From contig OZ255707.1 of NCBI GenBank assembly GCA_965277075.1, positions 496,001 to 560,000 on the forward strand: a stretch of 64,000 bases of DNA, given 5' to 3'. Positions 44,044 through 53,449 of the stretch are shown here, piece by piece (position 1 is the stretch's first letter; each line of letters opens with the position of its first letter). The notes below the pieces were generated by a model, which saw nothing but the letters and a program-made list of their open reading frames with translations, searched no databases and was not told the origin of the DNA. The translations under genes and the position numbers were made by a program. This DNA is from Lustribacter sp965277075 (lineage in GTDB: Bacteria; Vulcanimicrobiota; Vulcanimicrobiia; Vulcanimicrobiales; Vulcanimicrobiaceae).

Positions 44044-44349
44044 CTAAATGACGCCGTCCCAGAGGACGTTGAGCCGTTCCACGAGCGCCGTGTCGCGCGG
44101 TTGAAGACCCGATCCGCGGCAGACTCGGCACGTCGCCGGCCGGCACGCGTCGCATTGGCCGGAACCTTTGCAATGACGGCAAGCATCTTCGGCGACACGG
44201 CGTCGAAAGCGACGTTTTGCGGGCGGAAGCGTCCAGCGCCGGTCGGCTCGCGGGCTGCGCGGTTGGCCGCTCGACACGCTGACGAGGCTCCGAAGCGAAA
44301 TGTAGGCAAGCACGCCGACGACCAAGTCAGCGAACGAGCGAGACTTCAT
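44044..44349 (-). CDS. Small membrane-anchored DnaJ-type zinc-finger protein
   Basis: 101 aa. N-terminal hydrophobic stretch (about residues 6-25), an Arg-rich middle, and a cysteine-rich segment (CRHCKGSGQ, CDAC, CRVCRGSGLQ) with two CxxCxGxG units like those in the DnaJ zinc-finger. No J domain. It may be a free zinc-finger microprotein, membrane-tethered. It sits 44 bp upstream of deoC on the same strand. Confidence 0.65.
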   Translation of the reverse strand: MKSRSFADLVVGVLAYISLRSLVSVSSGQPRSPRADRRWTLPPAKRRFRRRVAEDACRHCKGSGQCDACRPATCRVCRGSGLQPRDTALVERLNVLWDGVI

Positions 44350-44381
44350 GTGTACGATATCGGAGTGCCGCGCAACAAGTT

Positions 44382-46439
44382 TTAGTGCGGCGGCGCGAGC
44401 CCGAGTTCTTTGTAAAACGCGTCGGGACGCATCGGCCGCCCGAGCAATGCGCGTACTTCGGCGTCCGGTTCTTCGGCTCGCGCGGGTGCTAAGATTTCGT
44501 TACGATAGCGGGCGCCGACAACCGGGCTTTCGAGGCCGCCGGCTTTGAACGCCGTGAACATATCTTGCGCGTAGACTTTCGACCACAGATAACCGTAATA
44601 CCCCGCGTCGTAGCCGCCCATGATGTGCTCGAACCCGGCCTGCGGAAACGTTCCGTCGACGAACGGCACCGGCGTCAAACGGTCTTTGAGCGCTTTCCAA
44701 ACCGCCGTCGTATCGACCGGCTGGGGCAGCGTATGATAGCGCTGATCGACCGACGCATAAAACGTTTGCGTGACGGTCGAAAGCGGTTCGTCGACGTAGC
44801 GTGCGGCGATCATCTTGCCGATCAGGTCGTCCGGCAGCGACCCGCCGCCGTCAACGTTCGAGGAGATCTTCTTGAGGATCGCCGGGTCCCAGACGAAATT
44901 TTCGAGCATCTGCGATGGTGCCTCGACGAAGTCCCAACGGAAGCCGCTGTTGAGCGTCTCGTAGGGCGTGTTCGCGCACAGCGCCGCGACGTTGTGACCG
45001 AATTCGTGGAAAAACACGATCACGTCTTCGTGCGTGAGCAGCGACGGCTTTCCCGGCGACGGCGCGGGCCAGTTCCCGACGATCACGTTGACGGCGGGCC
45101 TGATCGTTCCGTCAGGCAAGATGCGTCGCGACGTCGGTCCGACGTTCGCGAAATGTGAGTATTTGCCGGGCCGCGGATACAGATCGAGATAGAAGCGTCC
45201 GCGAAGTTCACCGGTGCTCGTATCCGTCACGTCGTAGGCGTATACGCTTTGGTCCCACGTCTGCGCCCTCGGCGCCGGCGTGAACGTCAACCCGAGAATG
45301 CGTGAGTAAATCGCCAGCACGGCGTCGATGGTGTGCTGCGCCGGAAAGTATCGCTTGATCGCGTTCTCATCGACGCTGTATTTCGTTTTGACGAGCTGAT
45401 TCTCGTAGTAGGCAACATCCCACGGGTCAAGCGGTGACCCTTTGAGGGTTTGCAAGCCTTCAAGTTGCGTGCGCGCCGCGGGAAGCAACGCGCTATCGAG
45501 ATCGCCTAAGAACGTCGCAATGCGTGCTGATGTCTTGACCATCCGATCAGCCGCGATGTACGCGGACCAATTCGGGTAGCCGAGCAGCTTTGCAACGCGT
45601 TCGCGAGCGACAAGTGCCTGCCCCAAGAGCCGCACGTTGGGTTCGCCGCCCCGACGGTTGTACGCGATGGAAAACGCCTTGCGCGCGGTCGCATCACGTT
45701 CGTTCTCGCCGAATACCGTAGTCGTGCTTTCGTTCACCGGCACGATCACGTTACCGGCCGCGTCTTTTTTGAAGTTCACGCTCACGTCGGCCGGCAGGCT
45801 CGTCGCCTGATCCGGCGTAATCGTTATCGTCGTTGCGTCGTTGGAAAGGTTGGCGGCGAATTTCAACTCGCGGTCGCTGATCTGTTTTTCGAGCGCAACG
45901 AACGTGCGTCGCCGCTCGGGTGCGAGCGCGGCGCCGGCACGGCGCGCTTGCGCCAGATCGATCTCTTCGAGTTTGCGGTCGCCGGCGGTTCGCGCCGTGT
46001 GGCTCTCTGCAGCCGCGACCATCGCTTGGTACACGTCCGGCCGCGCGCCTTCGTCGGCATTGAAGCTCGCAACGTCGTTCGCGCACGTCTGCGACGCCCG
46101 CCGAACCGCGGCATCGGGCGAGATCTCGTAGAGCAGCTGCTGCGCCGCGAGGTTGTCGCTGAGGTCCGCTCCGATGGTTTCGTAGGTCGCATATACGGTG
46201 TCAAACGTGCGCGCGCTCCGCTGGCGAACCATCGCGTTGATCCGCTGCTTGGCCGACGTGACCTCTGCTGAACACGTTGAGGCAACCTGAGCCGAGGTCA
46301 GGTCCCAGCGGACCGCGAGCGGCACGACGCGCGGCGCTGCTGCCCGGGACGGCGCGGAAACGCCGGCGGAAATTGCACTGACGAACACGAGAGCGGTACC
46401 GAACAACGCGGCCGCACGAGGTTTTAGCGGAAGTACCAT
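44382..46439 (-). CDS. Exported M3 family zinc oligopeptidase
   Basis: 685 aa with an N-terminal signal (MVLPLKPRAAALFGTALVFVSAISAGVSAPSRA). The M3 zinc motif HEFGH is at about residue 475 (VFFHEFGHNV), followed by the second Glu ligand region (RWDFVEAPSQMLENF), and KYSHFANVG and GGYDAGYYGYLWSKV as in thimet/oligopeptidase A-like enzymes. Most M3 enzymes are cytosolic, so the signal is notable. It probably cleaves short peptides outside the cytoplasm. Start at 46439; longer in-frame codons run towards the divergent SRP RNA. Confidence 0.92.
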   Translation of the reverse strand: MVLPLKPRAAALFGTALVFVSAISAGVSAPSRAAAPRVVPLAVRWDLTSAQVASTCSAEVTSAKQRINAMVRQRSARTFDTVYATYETIGADLSDNLAAQQLLYEISPDAAVRRASQTCANDVASFNADEGARPDVYQAMVAAAESHTARTAGDRKLEEIDLAQARRAGAALAPERRRTFVALEKQISDRELKFAANLSNDATTITITPDQATSLPADVSVNFKKDAAGNVIVPVNESTTTVFGENERDATARKAFSIAYNRRGGEPNVRLLGQALVARERVAKLLGYPNWSAYIAADRMVKTSARIATFLGDLDSALLPAARTQLEGLQTLKGSPLDPWDVAYYENQLVKTKYSVDENAIKRYFPAQHTIDAVLAIYSRILGLTFTPAPRAQTWDQSVYAYDVTDTSTGELRGRFYLDLYPRPGKYSHFANVGPTSRRILPDGTIRPAVNVIVGNWPAPSPGKPSLLTHEDVIVFFHEFGHNVAALCANTPYETLNSGFRWDFVEAPSQMLENFVWDPAILKKISSNVDGGGSLPDDLIGKMIAARYVDEPLSTVTQTFYASVDQRYHTLPQPVDTTAVWKALKDRLTPVPFVDGTFPQAGFEHIMGGYDAGYYGYLWSKVYAQDMFTAFKAGGLESPVVGARYRNEILAPARAEEPDAEVRALLGRPMRPDAFYKELGLAPPH

Positions 46440-46499
46440 CACGGCGACGGTTGCCGGTAGTCGCTGTCCTAACCCTTGTGGTACGATAACTCTCGCCTT

Positions 46500-46607
46500 G
46501 ACGAGGGTTGGGCCTCGCGCAACGGAAAACCGTGAACCCCGCCAGGTCCGGAAGGGAGCAACGGTAAGCGGCCTCCTTCGTGTGCCGCGGATCACCTGGC
46601 CCTCGTC
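46500..46607 (+). ncRNA. ffs: SRP RNA (4.5S type)
   Basis: Bacterial small SRP RNA. The terminal stem GACGAGGG (46500-46507)/CCCTCGTC (46600-46607) encloses the conserved domain IV hairpin with CAGGTCCGGAAGGGAGCAACGG. There is no Alu domain, as in Gram-negative-type 4.5S RNA. It is followed by TGGGTTTTTTCTTTTTTG, a U-rich tail that serves as a terminator with the stem. Confidence 0.93.
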
Positions 46608-46635
46608 TGGGTTTTTTCTTTTTTGTCGGAGGAAC

Positions 46636-47115
46636 GTGCAGCAATTCACCTCCGTGCTCGCCGCTATCGGCAGCGCGATCGTCGTTTTGGGCGGCTATCA
46701 TTTCCTCGTCGTGGTGCCGGCATTGCGGCGGCTCTCAAGCATGCTCGATACGCACGGAGAATTACTCGGCGGCGGCACGACCGCCACCAGCCGCATTGCC
46801 GGCCTGGAGACACGCGTGAAAACCGTCGAGAACGCCGGCGCGACGCACGGGTCGCGACTGGAAGCCCTCGAGCGCGCGGCGCAATCGGAGTTGCCGCGCG
46901 TCGGCTTCATGCGCTACAACGCATTCGAGGATGTCGGGTCCGACTTATCGTACGCACTCGCACTGCTCACGCGCGACGGCGACGGCGTCGTCCTCTCGAG
47001 CATCTACTCGCGTGAAGAGACACGGACGTACGGCAAGACCGTCGAGAAATTCCAAACGCCGCAAGACGCGTCGAGCGAAGAAAAGGCCGCCATCGCGAAG
47101 GCGCGAGCGTCATGA
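46636..47115 (+). CDS. DUF4446 family protein
   Basis: 159 aa with an N-terminal transmembrane helix (about residues 5-28), a coiled stretch (HGELLGGG to RAAQSEL), then the DUF4446 core (VGFMRYNAFEDVGSDLSYALALL, GVVLSSIYSREETRTYGK, SSEEKAAIAKA). The family is of unknown function and widely found in Gram-positives and related phyla. GTG start with GGAGG only 3 bases away. ATGA overlap with the M23 gene. Confidence 0.88.
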   Translation: MQQFTSVLAAIGSAIVVLGGYHFLVVVPALRRLSSMLDTHGELLGGGTTATSRIAGLETRVKTVENAGATHGSRLEALERAAQSELPRVGFMRYNAFEDVGSDLSYALALLTRDGDGVVLSSIYSREETRTYGKTVEKFQTPQDASSEEKAAIAKARAS

Positions 47116-48011
47116 CCGATGGGTTGCACCTCAGCCGGACGGCGCTCGCCGGCATCGTCGCCGCGCTCGTGGTCGCGCTCGTCGGCGGACTGGCCTTGCA
47201 CGTCCGGCAGTTGCGTGCAGCGCAAAGCGACGTGCGCGCACTCCAGGCGCAAGCCGCGCTGCAGCGCTCGCAACTCGGCGATGTCGATCGTCAAGCCGAC
47301 GCGCTGGCGAGGCAATTGCACGATCTCCAGCAAGAAAACGCGGTAATCCGGCGGATGCTCGGAATTCACGGCCGCCCCGGCGCAGAGCGCGGAGGATCCG
47401 CCTCGGCCCCGCATGCGGCCGATAGTACGCCGCCGACCTTCGCCGGCGTCCGCGGGCGGCTGAAGCGCTTGTGGTCGGTCTCGACGGCGACGCATATCGA
47501 CGTCGCCCGGCTCGATCGCCTCACGCACCGGGTGCTCGATCTGCGCCGGCTAGCGCGCATCGCGCACGACCGCTTGATCGCCGCGCTGCCCTCCCTCAAT
47601 CCGGTCGGCGGAGGGATTGCTTCGGGCTTCGGCTGGCGTGCTTCGCCGTGGCCCGAGTTTCACAGCGGCCTGGACCTCGCTGCCGACTTCGGCAGCCCCG
47701 TCCACGCGGCGGCCGATGCGACCGTCGTCTCGGCCGGCTGGGACGGCGGCTTCGGCAATAAGGTTGATCTCGATCACACCAACGGCTACCACACCTGGTA
47801 CGCCCATCTCTCCAGTTTCGCGGTGCACGCCGGGGAACGCGTTCGCAAGGGACAGATCATCGCGTTCGTGGGCGCGACCGGCGAGGCGACCGGGCCGCAT
47901 CTTCACTATCAAGTCATGCGCGATGGCCGACCGATCGACCCGGAACCGTTTCTCAACGGTGTCCCGCGGGCGGTGCTCGCGACACTTCCGCTCTCGCCGC
48001 GCGTACAATAG
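47112..48011 (+). CDS. M23 family metallopeptidase, envelope-anchored
   Basis: 299 aa: N-terminal transmembrane helix (about 11-30), coiled coil (about 33-80), and a C-terminal LytM/M23 domain (about 165-285). Zn ligands are in the HSGLDLAADFG motif (HxxxD) and in GPHLHYQVM (HxH). It probably trims peptidoglycan or activates amidases as EnvC-like proteins do. Overlaps the DUF4446 gene by 4 bp. Confidence 0.93.
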   Translation: MTDGLHLSRTALAGIVAALVVALVGGLALHVRQLRAAQSDVRALQAQAALQRSQLGDVDRQADALARQLHDLQQENAVIRRMLGIHGRPGAERGGSASAPHAADSTPPTFAGVRGRLKRLWSVSTATHIDVARLDRLTHRVLDLRRLARIAHDRLIAALPSLNPVGGGIASGFGWRASPWPEFHSGLDLAADFGSPVHAAADATVVSAGWDGGFGNKVDLDHTNGYHTWYAHLSSFAVHAGERVRKGQIIAFVGATGEATGPHLHYQVMRDGRPIDPEPFLNGVPRAVLATLPLSPRVQ

Positions 48012-48014
48012 GCG

Positions 48015-48284
48015 ATGATCCCCTGCGAAGTGTACCTCGGCATCGCCCGATTGCTACAAATCTACGTCCTGATCATGCTGGTTTACGCCCTCGTATCGTG
48101 GGTTCCGAGCATCCGCGGAAAATGGACCGAGTACGTCGCGATGCTCGTCGAGCCGGTGTTAACGCCCGTGCGGCGAATCATCCCACCAATCGCGGGGCTC
48201 GACATCTCGTTTCTCGTCGTGATCTTTTTGATCCAGGCGGTCATCCGACTCAGCCAACAATACGCGTACACCTGCTCTTTCTGA
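48015..48284 (+). CDS. YggT family membrane protein
   Basis: 89 aa with two hydrophobic helices and the YggT signature SWVPSIRGK...VEPVLTPVRRIIPPIAGLDISFLVV. YggT proteins are linked with osmotic tolerance and cell-division-related functions but have no known activity. It starts 3 bp after the M23 gene and 13 bp precede lepA. Confidence 0.9.
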   Translation: MIPCEVYLGIARLLQIYVLIMLVYALVSWVPSIRGKWTEYVAMLVEPVLTPVRRIIPPIAGLDISFLVVIFLIQAVIRLSQQYAYTCSF

Positions 48285-48297
48285 CGACCGGACAACC

Positions 48298-50127
48298 GTG
48301 ATCCAACCGCAAGCCGTCGCTGTTCCGAAGGGTCCGGCGAACGTGCGAAACTTCTGTATTATCGCACATATCGATCACGGGAAGACGACGCTGTCCGACC
48401 GCCTGCTCGAAATTACGCGGACGATCGCCGAACGCCAGATCGGCGAGCAGATGCTCGACGCGATGGACCTCGAGCGGGAACGCGGCATTACGATCAAAAT
48501 GCATCCCGTCACGCTGACGTATCACGCCAAAGACGGAGCGGTCTACGAGCTCAACTTCATCGATACGCCCGGTCATGTCGATTTCTCGTCGGAAGTTTCG
48601 CGTTCGCTCGCGGCTTGTGAAGGAGCGCTGCTGGTCATCGACGCGGCGCAAGGCATCGAGGCGCAAACGCTGGCGAACTATCATCTCGCGCTCGAGCAAA
48701 ATCTCACGATCATTCCGGTGATCAACAAGATCGATCTGCCGGCGGCCGACGTTCCGCGCGTGCGCAAAGAGATTGAAGAATTGTTGATCATCGAGGGCAG
48801 CGACGCGATCGCCGCGAGTGCGAAGGAAGGCATCGGGATCGACGAGATTCTGGAGGCGATCGTCACACGCATTCCGCCGCCGAAGGGCACGGATAGCTAT
48901 CTGCGCGGGCTGATCTTCGACGCGCAGTTCGATCCCTATCGCGGAGTCGTCGCGTACGTGCGCGTCGTCGACGGCGAGCTGCGCAGCGGGATGAAGTTCA
49001 TGTCGATGGCGCACGAGCGCGTGTATGAGGCGACGGAGGTCGGCGTCTTCAAACCCGAGATGCGCAAGACCGACGTTCTCTCCGTCGGCAACGTCGGCTA
49101 CGTGATCGCGAACATCAAGTCACTCGGCGACATGGACGTCGGCGACACGATCACGGCGCCCGCGAATCCGGCGCCGCAGGCGTTGCCCGGCTATAAACCG
49201 ATCGTGCCGATGGTCTACTGCGGATTGTATCCGAATGAAGGCGTCGAAGTGTCGGAACTTCGCGACGCGCTCGAAAAGCTCGCACTCAACGATTCGGCGC
49301 TGCATTTCGAGCCGGAGAGTTCGATCGCGCTCGGCTTCGGCTTTCGCTGCGGGTTCCTCGGCCTGTTGCACATGGAGATCGTGCAAGAGCGCTTGGAGCG
49401 CAACTACAATCTGGACCTGATTGCCACGTCGCCGTCGGTCGTTTTCCGCGTGACGCTTACCGACGGAAGCGTCGAGTTGATCGACAATCCGGCAAAATTG
49501 CCGGCCCGCGACAAGATCGCGCTCATGGAAGAGCCGTACGTCAAAGCGACGGTCATCACGCCGCCGGACTATGTCGGCGCGATCATGGAGCTGACGCAGA
49601 ATCGTCGCGGCGCACTCGAAAACATGGAGTATCTCGCCGACGGACGGGTGATCCTCACTTATGAAATGCCGCTCATCGAAGTGATCATCGATTACTTCGA
49701 CCAGCTGAAATCGCGGACGAAGGGCTATGCGTCGCTGGACTATGAAGTCATCGGCTACCGTGAGGGCGATCTGGTCAAGTTGGAGATCTTGCTCAACGGC
49801 GAAGCGGTCGACGCGCTCTCGTTCATCGTCGCGCGAGAGAAAGCCGCGGTCCGCGGCCGCGCGCTGACCGAGAAGCTCAAGGAGCTGATACCGCGGCAAA
49901 TGTTCGACGTTCCGATCCAAGCGGCAATCGGCGGCAAGGTCGTCGCACGCGAAACGGTCAGCGCGTTGCGCAAGAACGTCTTGGCGAAGTGTTACGGCGG
50001 GGATATCTCGCGCAAGCGCAAGCTGCTCGAGAAACAGAAGGTCGGTAAGGAACGCATGAAGCGCGTCGGCCGCGTCGATCTCCCGCAAGAAGCGTTCATG
50101 GCCGTGCTGCAACTCGACGAGACGTAG
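48298..50127 (+). CDS. lepA: Elongation factor 4
   Basis: LepA/EF4, 609 aa, a ribosome-binding GTPase. G1 AHIDHGKTTL, G2 region RERGITIKM, G3 DTPGHVDF, G4 NKID. Later EF4-specific boxes GFRCGFLGLLHMEI, YVKATVITPPDYVGAIMEL and the C-terminal KCYGGDISRKRKLLEKQKVGKERMK are all present. GTG start at 48298. Confidence 0.98.
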   Translation: MIQPQAVAVPKGPANVRNFCIIAHIDHGKTTLSDRLLEITRTIAERQIGEQMLDAMDLERERGITIKMHPVTLTYHAKDGAVYELNFIDTPGHVDFSSEVSRSLAACEGALLVIDAAQGIEAQTLANYHLALEQNLTIIPVINKIDLPAADVPRVRKEIEELLIIEGSDAIAASAKEGIGIDEILEAIVTRIPPPKGTDSYLRGLIFDAQFDPYRGVVAYVRVVDGELRSGMKFMSMAHERVYEATEVGVFKPEMRKTDVLSVGNVGYVIANIKSLGDMDVGDTITAPANPAPQALPGYKPIVPMVYCGLYPNEGVEVSELRDALEKLALNDSALHFEPESSIALGFGFRCGFLGLLHMEIVQERLERNYNLDLIATSPSVVFRVTLTDGSVELIDNPAKLPARDKIALMEEPYVKATVITPPDYVGAIMELTQNRRGALENMEYLADGRVILTYEMPLIEVIIDYFDQLKSRTKGYASLDYEVIGYREGDLVKLEILLNGEAVDALSFIVAREKAAVRGRALTEKLKELIPRQMFDVPIQAAIGGKVVARETVSALRKNVLAKCYGGDISRKRKLLEKQKVGKERMKRVGRVDLPQEAFMAVLQLDET

Positions 50128-50148
50128 GCGATCGACCCGGTTTACGAG

Positions 50149-50742
50149 GTGTTTCTCGCCACGAAGAACACCGGTAAGCGCGAAGAGTTCCGCGCGCTCT
50201 TTGCCGGTACACCGATCGTCATGCGAACGTTTGCGGCATATCGCGATCCGCTCGAGGGCGAGTCGAGTTATACCGACAACGCGGCCCTCAAAGCGAGCGC
50301 GTTGCGCGAGCAGTTGCGTGCTGCCGGCATCGTGGCCGACGTACTCGCCGACGACTCCGGACTCGAGGTCGCCGCGCTCGGCGGACGTCCGGGCGTCGTA
50401 ACCGCCGACTACGGCGGAGCAAACTTGACATGGGCGCAGCGCCGGGAACTCGTCCTGCGCGAACTCGCCGCAACGGGCGCGAACGACCGGCGAGCGCGAT
50501 TCGTCTGCTATCTCTGCTTCATCGCGGCCGGCGACCGCATCGAGACGGCATTCGGCGCGGTCGATGGCCGCATCGCCGTGCAGGACCGAGGTGCCGCGGG
50601 GTTTTCATTCGATCCGATCTTCGAGTACGGGGCCGATCGCACGACCTTCGCCGAAATGGATTCTGCTCGGAAGAACGCAGTCAGTCATCGTGCGCGTGCG
50701 GTGGCGGCGCTGCTCGAAAAGCTTTCCCCCGCCGGCACGTAG
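50149..50742 (+). CDS. rdgB: XTP/dITP diphosphatase (RdgB/HAM1)
   Basis: 197 aa. Removes ITP, dITP and XTP from the nucleotide pool. Starts FLATKNTGKREEF (the usual substrate-binding N terminus), with ADDSGLEVAALGGRPGVVTADYGG and GFSFDPIFEYG, and SHRARA at the end. The only start codon is GTG at 50149, as lepA stops in the same frame 21 bases upstream. Confidence 0.95.
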   Translation: MFLATKNTGKREEFRALFAGTPIVMRTFAAYRDPLEGESSYTDNAALKASALREQLRAAGIVADVLADDSGLEVAALGGRPGVVTADYGGANLTWAQRRELVLRELAATGANDRRARFVCYLCFIAAGDRIETAFGAVDGRIAVQDRGAAGFSFDPIFEYGADRTTFAEMDSARKNAVSHRARAVAALLEKLSPAGT

Positions 50743-50761
50743 CCGCACGATTGGAGAACCA

Positions 50762-51856
50762 ATGGAATCTCGTACCGCCGTCATCACCGGATTTGAACGT
50801 GCGCTCGAGCTTTGGAGCGTGCCCATCCCGGCGTTGGGTCCGGGGGACGTCTTGATTCGTGTCGATGCGGCAACGCTTTGCGGGACCGACGCTCATCGCT
50901 GGCAGGGTCACATTCCCGCCAACGATTCGCCGTTCGTCCCGGGTCACGAAACATGCGGAACGATCGTCGACATGCGCGGGGAGGTCCGCACCTTGCTCGA
51001 CGAACCGCTCGCCGTCGGCGATCGCATCGTCTCATCGTACGCGCACTGCGGACATTGCTATTATTGTCGCGTCGCACGACAGACGACGCTGTGCGCGGAC
51101 AACACCGTTTACGGCGCATGGAATCCCGCTCGCCTCATGGGCGGATGTTCGGAATATCACCTGTTTCCGGCGAAGGCGAGTCTGGTGCGCGTTCCCGAGA
51201 GGGTTTCGGCGCCGCAAGCCGCGTCGGCGGCGTGTGCGCTCCGGACCGTGCTCCACGGGTTCGAGCAAGCCGGACCCATCGCCGCGTACGAAACGGTGCT
51301 TGTGCTCGGCGCCGGCCCGCTGGGACTCTACGCCTCCGCGGTCGCGCGCGATCGCGGCGCCAGATGCGTCTACACGATCGGTGCGCCGGCCGCGCGGCTC
51401 GCGGTCGCCACCGCGTTTGGTGCCGACGACGTGGCCGATCTTTCGCTGATGCCGGATCTCGACGAGCGGATTGCCTGGGTGCGCGAACGGACCGGGGGAC
51501 GCGGTGCCGATATCGTGTTCAACTGCGCGAATTCGCAAGCGTTCATCGAAGCGCTTCCGATGGCACGAGCCGGCGGCCGCGTCATCAACATCGGCGCTAC
51601 CGGCGGGGCGCCCCTTGCATTTCCGACCGAGCAACTCTTCCGGCAGATTCGCATGCAGACCGTCGTCATGGCGGAGGCACGCCACTTTTATGAGGCGATC
51701 GATTTTCTCGACACGCGTCGCGAACGGTTTCCGTTCGATCGCATGTTCTCGAACACGTTCACGTTGGAAGGGACGACCGAAGCCCTCCGCGGCATGGCCG
51801 AGTTCCGCGAGATCAAGCCGATCATCATTCCGCACGCGCCGCAGGCGGTCGCGTAG
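50762..51856 (+). CDS. Zinc-binding alcohol dehydrogenase family protein
   Basis: 364-aa medium-chain dehydrogenase. Catalytic Zn ligands: Cys in LCGTDAH and His-Glu in PGHETCG. Structural Zn: four Cys in CGHCYYCRVARQTTLC. NAD(P)-binding VLVLGAGPLGLYASAVA. It resembles the Zn-ADH group that includes threonine/sorbitol/phosphonate dehydrogenases. GGAG precedes the ATG. Substrate unknown. The SDR gene converges on its end, with a 6-bp gap. Confidence 0.92.
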   Translation: MESRTAVITGFERALELWSVPIPALGPGDVLIRVDAATLCGTDAHRWQGHIPANDSPFVPGHETCGTIVDMRGEVRTLLDEPLAVGDRIVSSYAHCGHCYYCRVARQTTLCADNTVYGAWNPARLMGGCSEYHLFPAKASLVRVPERVSAPQAASAACALRTVLHGFEQAGPIAAYETVLVLGAGPLGLYASAVARDRGARCVYTIGAPAARLAVATAFGADDVADLSLMPDLDERIAWVRERTGGRGADIVFNCANSQAFIEALPMARAGGRVINIGATGGAPLAFPTEQLFRQIRMQTVVMAEARHFYEAIDFLDTRRERFPFDRMFSNTFTLEGTTEALRGMAEFREIKPIIIPHAPQAVA

Positions 51857-51862
51857 CGACCG

Positions 51863-52642
51863 TTAGTGGAGGAACGACCCGCCGTCGACGACGAGGGTTT
51901 GGCCGGTCATGAAATCGCTATCGGCGGCACACAGAAAGATCAGCGTGCCGTTTAAATCTTCGGGCACTTCCGGCCGCTTGAAACAGCGGCTCGCAACGGT
52001 GGGGCCGCTCAACTTCGTATGTTCCTCGGCCATCTCACTCTCGGTATAGCCGGGCGCGAGCGCGTTCACGCAGATGTTGTCTTCGCCCAACTCGCGTGCC
52101 ATGACGCGCGTCATCGCAACGACGGCGCCCTTCGACGCGACGTAGTGCATCATACCCGGACTCCCTTTGAAGAGCGTACCGGACGCAATATTGACGATTT
52201 TACCGTATTTTTGCTTACGCATGAACGGGACGACGGCTTTTGCGCACTCGAACGAGCCGCGCGTGTTCACGCTCATCACACGGTCCCACTCGTCCGAGGC
52301 GATTTCGTAGAACGGCTTATGCGAGAGAACGCTGAATATCGCGGCGTTGTTGACGAGGGCGTGAACCGTCCCGAAGCGCTCGACGGCGACACGGACGAAA
52401 TCCGCGACGGCGTCCGGTGAGGTGACATCCGCTGCGCACGAGATCGCCGTGCCGCCCGCCGCGCTGATCTGGGCAGCGACGGCGCGCGGATCCTTGAGAT
52501 CCGAAAGGACCACATTGGCGCCCTCGGCAGCGAGCGCATGGGCATACACCTTTCCGATGCCTTGGCCGGCCCCGGTCACCAGGACCACCCGGTCGGCGAG
52601 ACGTCCACGCGCGTTCTTCGAGAGCGTTTGTGTTTCCAGCAT
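51863..52642 (-). CDS. Short-chain dehydrogenase/reductase
   Basis: 259 aa SDR: Rossmann GAGQGIGK, LVNNAA, catalytic Ser in NIASGTLFKG and YxxxK (YVASKGA), closing with VDGG. Classical NAD(P) oxidoreductase of a small alcohol or ketone. ATG 52642 is used; an ATG at 52663 adds 7 residues and is about equally likely. Longer reading runs into the tRNA-Pro gene region. Confidence 0.92.
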   Translation of the reverse strand: MLETQTLSKNARGRLADRVVLVTGAGQGIGKVYAHALAAEGANVVLSDLKDPRAVAAQISAAGGTAISCAADVTSPDAVADFVRVAVERFGTVHALVNNAAIFSVLSHKPFYEIASDEWDRVMSVNTRGSFECAKAVVPFMRKQKYGKIVNIASGTLFKGSPGMMHYVASKGAVVAMTRVMARELGEDNICVNALAPGYTESEMAEEHTKLSGPTVASRCFKRPEVPEDLNGTLIFLCAADSDFMTGQTLVVDGGSFLH

Positions 52643-52734
52643 GACGCACGCCTTACGGACCATCGATTTCGCACCCTGCGCACGGCGACCGATTGCGAGG
52701 CGGTTCAGCCGCGCGAAAAGAATACGAATCCGAC

Positions 52735-52813
52735 CGGGATGTAGCTCAGCTTGGTAGAGCGCGCGCTTTGGGAGCGTGAGGTTTCGCAGGTTCAAATCCT
52801 GTCATCCCGACCA
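52735..52813 (+). tRNA. tRNA-Pro (TGG)
   Basis: 79 nt with CCA at 52811-52813. Acceptor CGGGATG/CATCCCG, D-arm GCTC...GAGC, anticodon TGG in CTTTGGGAG, T-arm with GGTTCAAATCC. Discriminator A. Confidence 0.95.
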
Positions 52814-53016
52814 CTTTTGTCGCTGCGTAAGTGCCGGACACCTGACGCGGTGCCGTGAGAACATCGACGCTAAGCGGTCGCCCGACTCGTTCTGCATGCC
52901 GTCGGCCTTTCTGCGCTCACCCCGAAATCGAAAATGCGTGGTCCGTTGCGCAAACTGTCATCGCCGCAAGACGGTCAGCGACGTGCGGTGGTATAAATCG
53001 CGAATGGAGACGACCG

Positions 53017-53089
53017 GCGCCCGTGGTCTAATGGATAAGGCATCCGCCTTCTAAGCGGAACGATGGGGGTTCGATTCCCTCCGGGCGCA
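53017..53089 (+). tRNA. tRNA-Arg (TCT)
   Basis: 73 nt, no CCA encoded. Acceptor GCGCCCG/CGGGCGC, anticodon TCT in CTTCTAA, T-arm GGGGGTTCGATTCCCTC, discriminator A. A TATAAA at 52992-52997 is in place for a -10 element, but no good -35 is seen. Confidence 0.95.
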
Positions 53090-53141
53090 AATCTGACGGC
53101 AGGTATTGCGCGTCAAATCTTCTATTCAAACGACCGGTTGT

Positions 53142-53219
53142 GGTGGCTGTAGCTCAGCTGGTTAGAGCGTTGGGTTGTGATTCCAAAGGCCGCGGGTTCG
53201 ACCCCCGTCAGCCACCCCA
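53142..53219 (+). tRNA. tRNA-His (GTG)
   Basis: Acceptor GTGGCTG/CAGCCAC with the extra G at -1 (53142) opposite discriminator C, the histidine hallmark. Anticodon GTG in TTGTGAT, CCA encoded at 53217-53219. Confidence 0.95.
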
Positions 53220-53225
53220 TCGATC

Positions 53226-53257
53226 AAGCCCCGAGGCGGCTCGGGGCTTCTCTTGTT
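53226..53257 (+). terminator. Rho-independent terminator after tRNA-His
   Basis: Perfect 10-bp stem AAGCCCCGAG/CTCGGGGCTT with loop GCGG, followed by CTCTTGTT. Directly downstream of the tRNA-Arg/tRNA-His pair. Confidence 0.85.
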
Positions 53258-53301
53258 ACTACAATGTACGACGCCTTACGATTCACGACGCCGGAACGTT
53301 T

Positions 53302-53373
53302 TGGGACGGGCGGGGATCGAACCCGCAACAAACGGCTTAAAAGGCCGCTGCTCTACCGTTGAGCTACCGTCCC
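53302..53373 (-). tRNA. tRNA-Lys (TTT)
   Basis: 72 nt on the minus strand. Acceptor GGGACGG/CCGTCCC, anticodon TTT in CTTTTAA, T-arm GCGGGTTCGATCCCCGC, discriminator A, no CCA encoded. Confidence 0.94.
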
Positions 53374-53449
53374 CGGCAGGCGTCGCCATTCTGCGCCGAC
53401 GTTCAATTTCCCAGAATCGATCATCCGACCCCTGTCGTCACGCGAACCG

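Noticed and set aside
49120..50112. 330-aa reading frame opposite lepA
   Set aside because: Shadow frame; lepA is unmistakable on the other strand.
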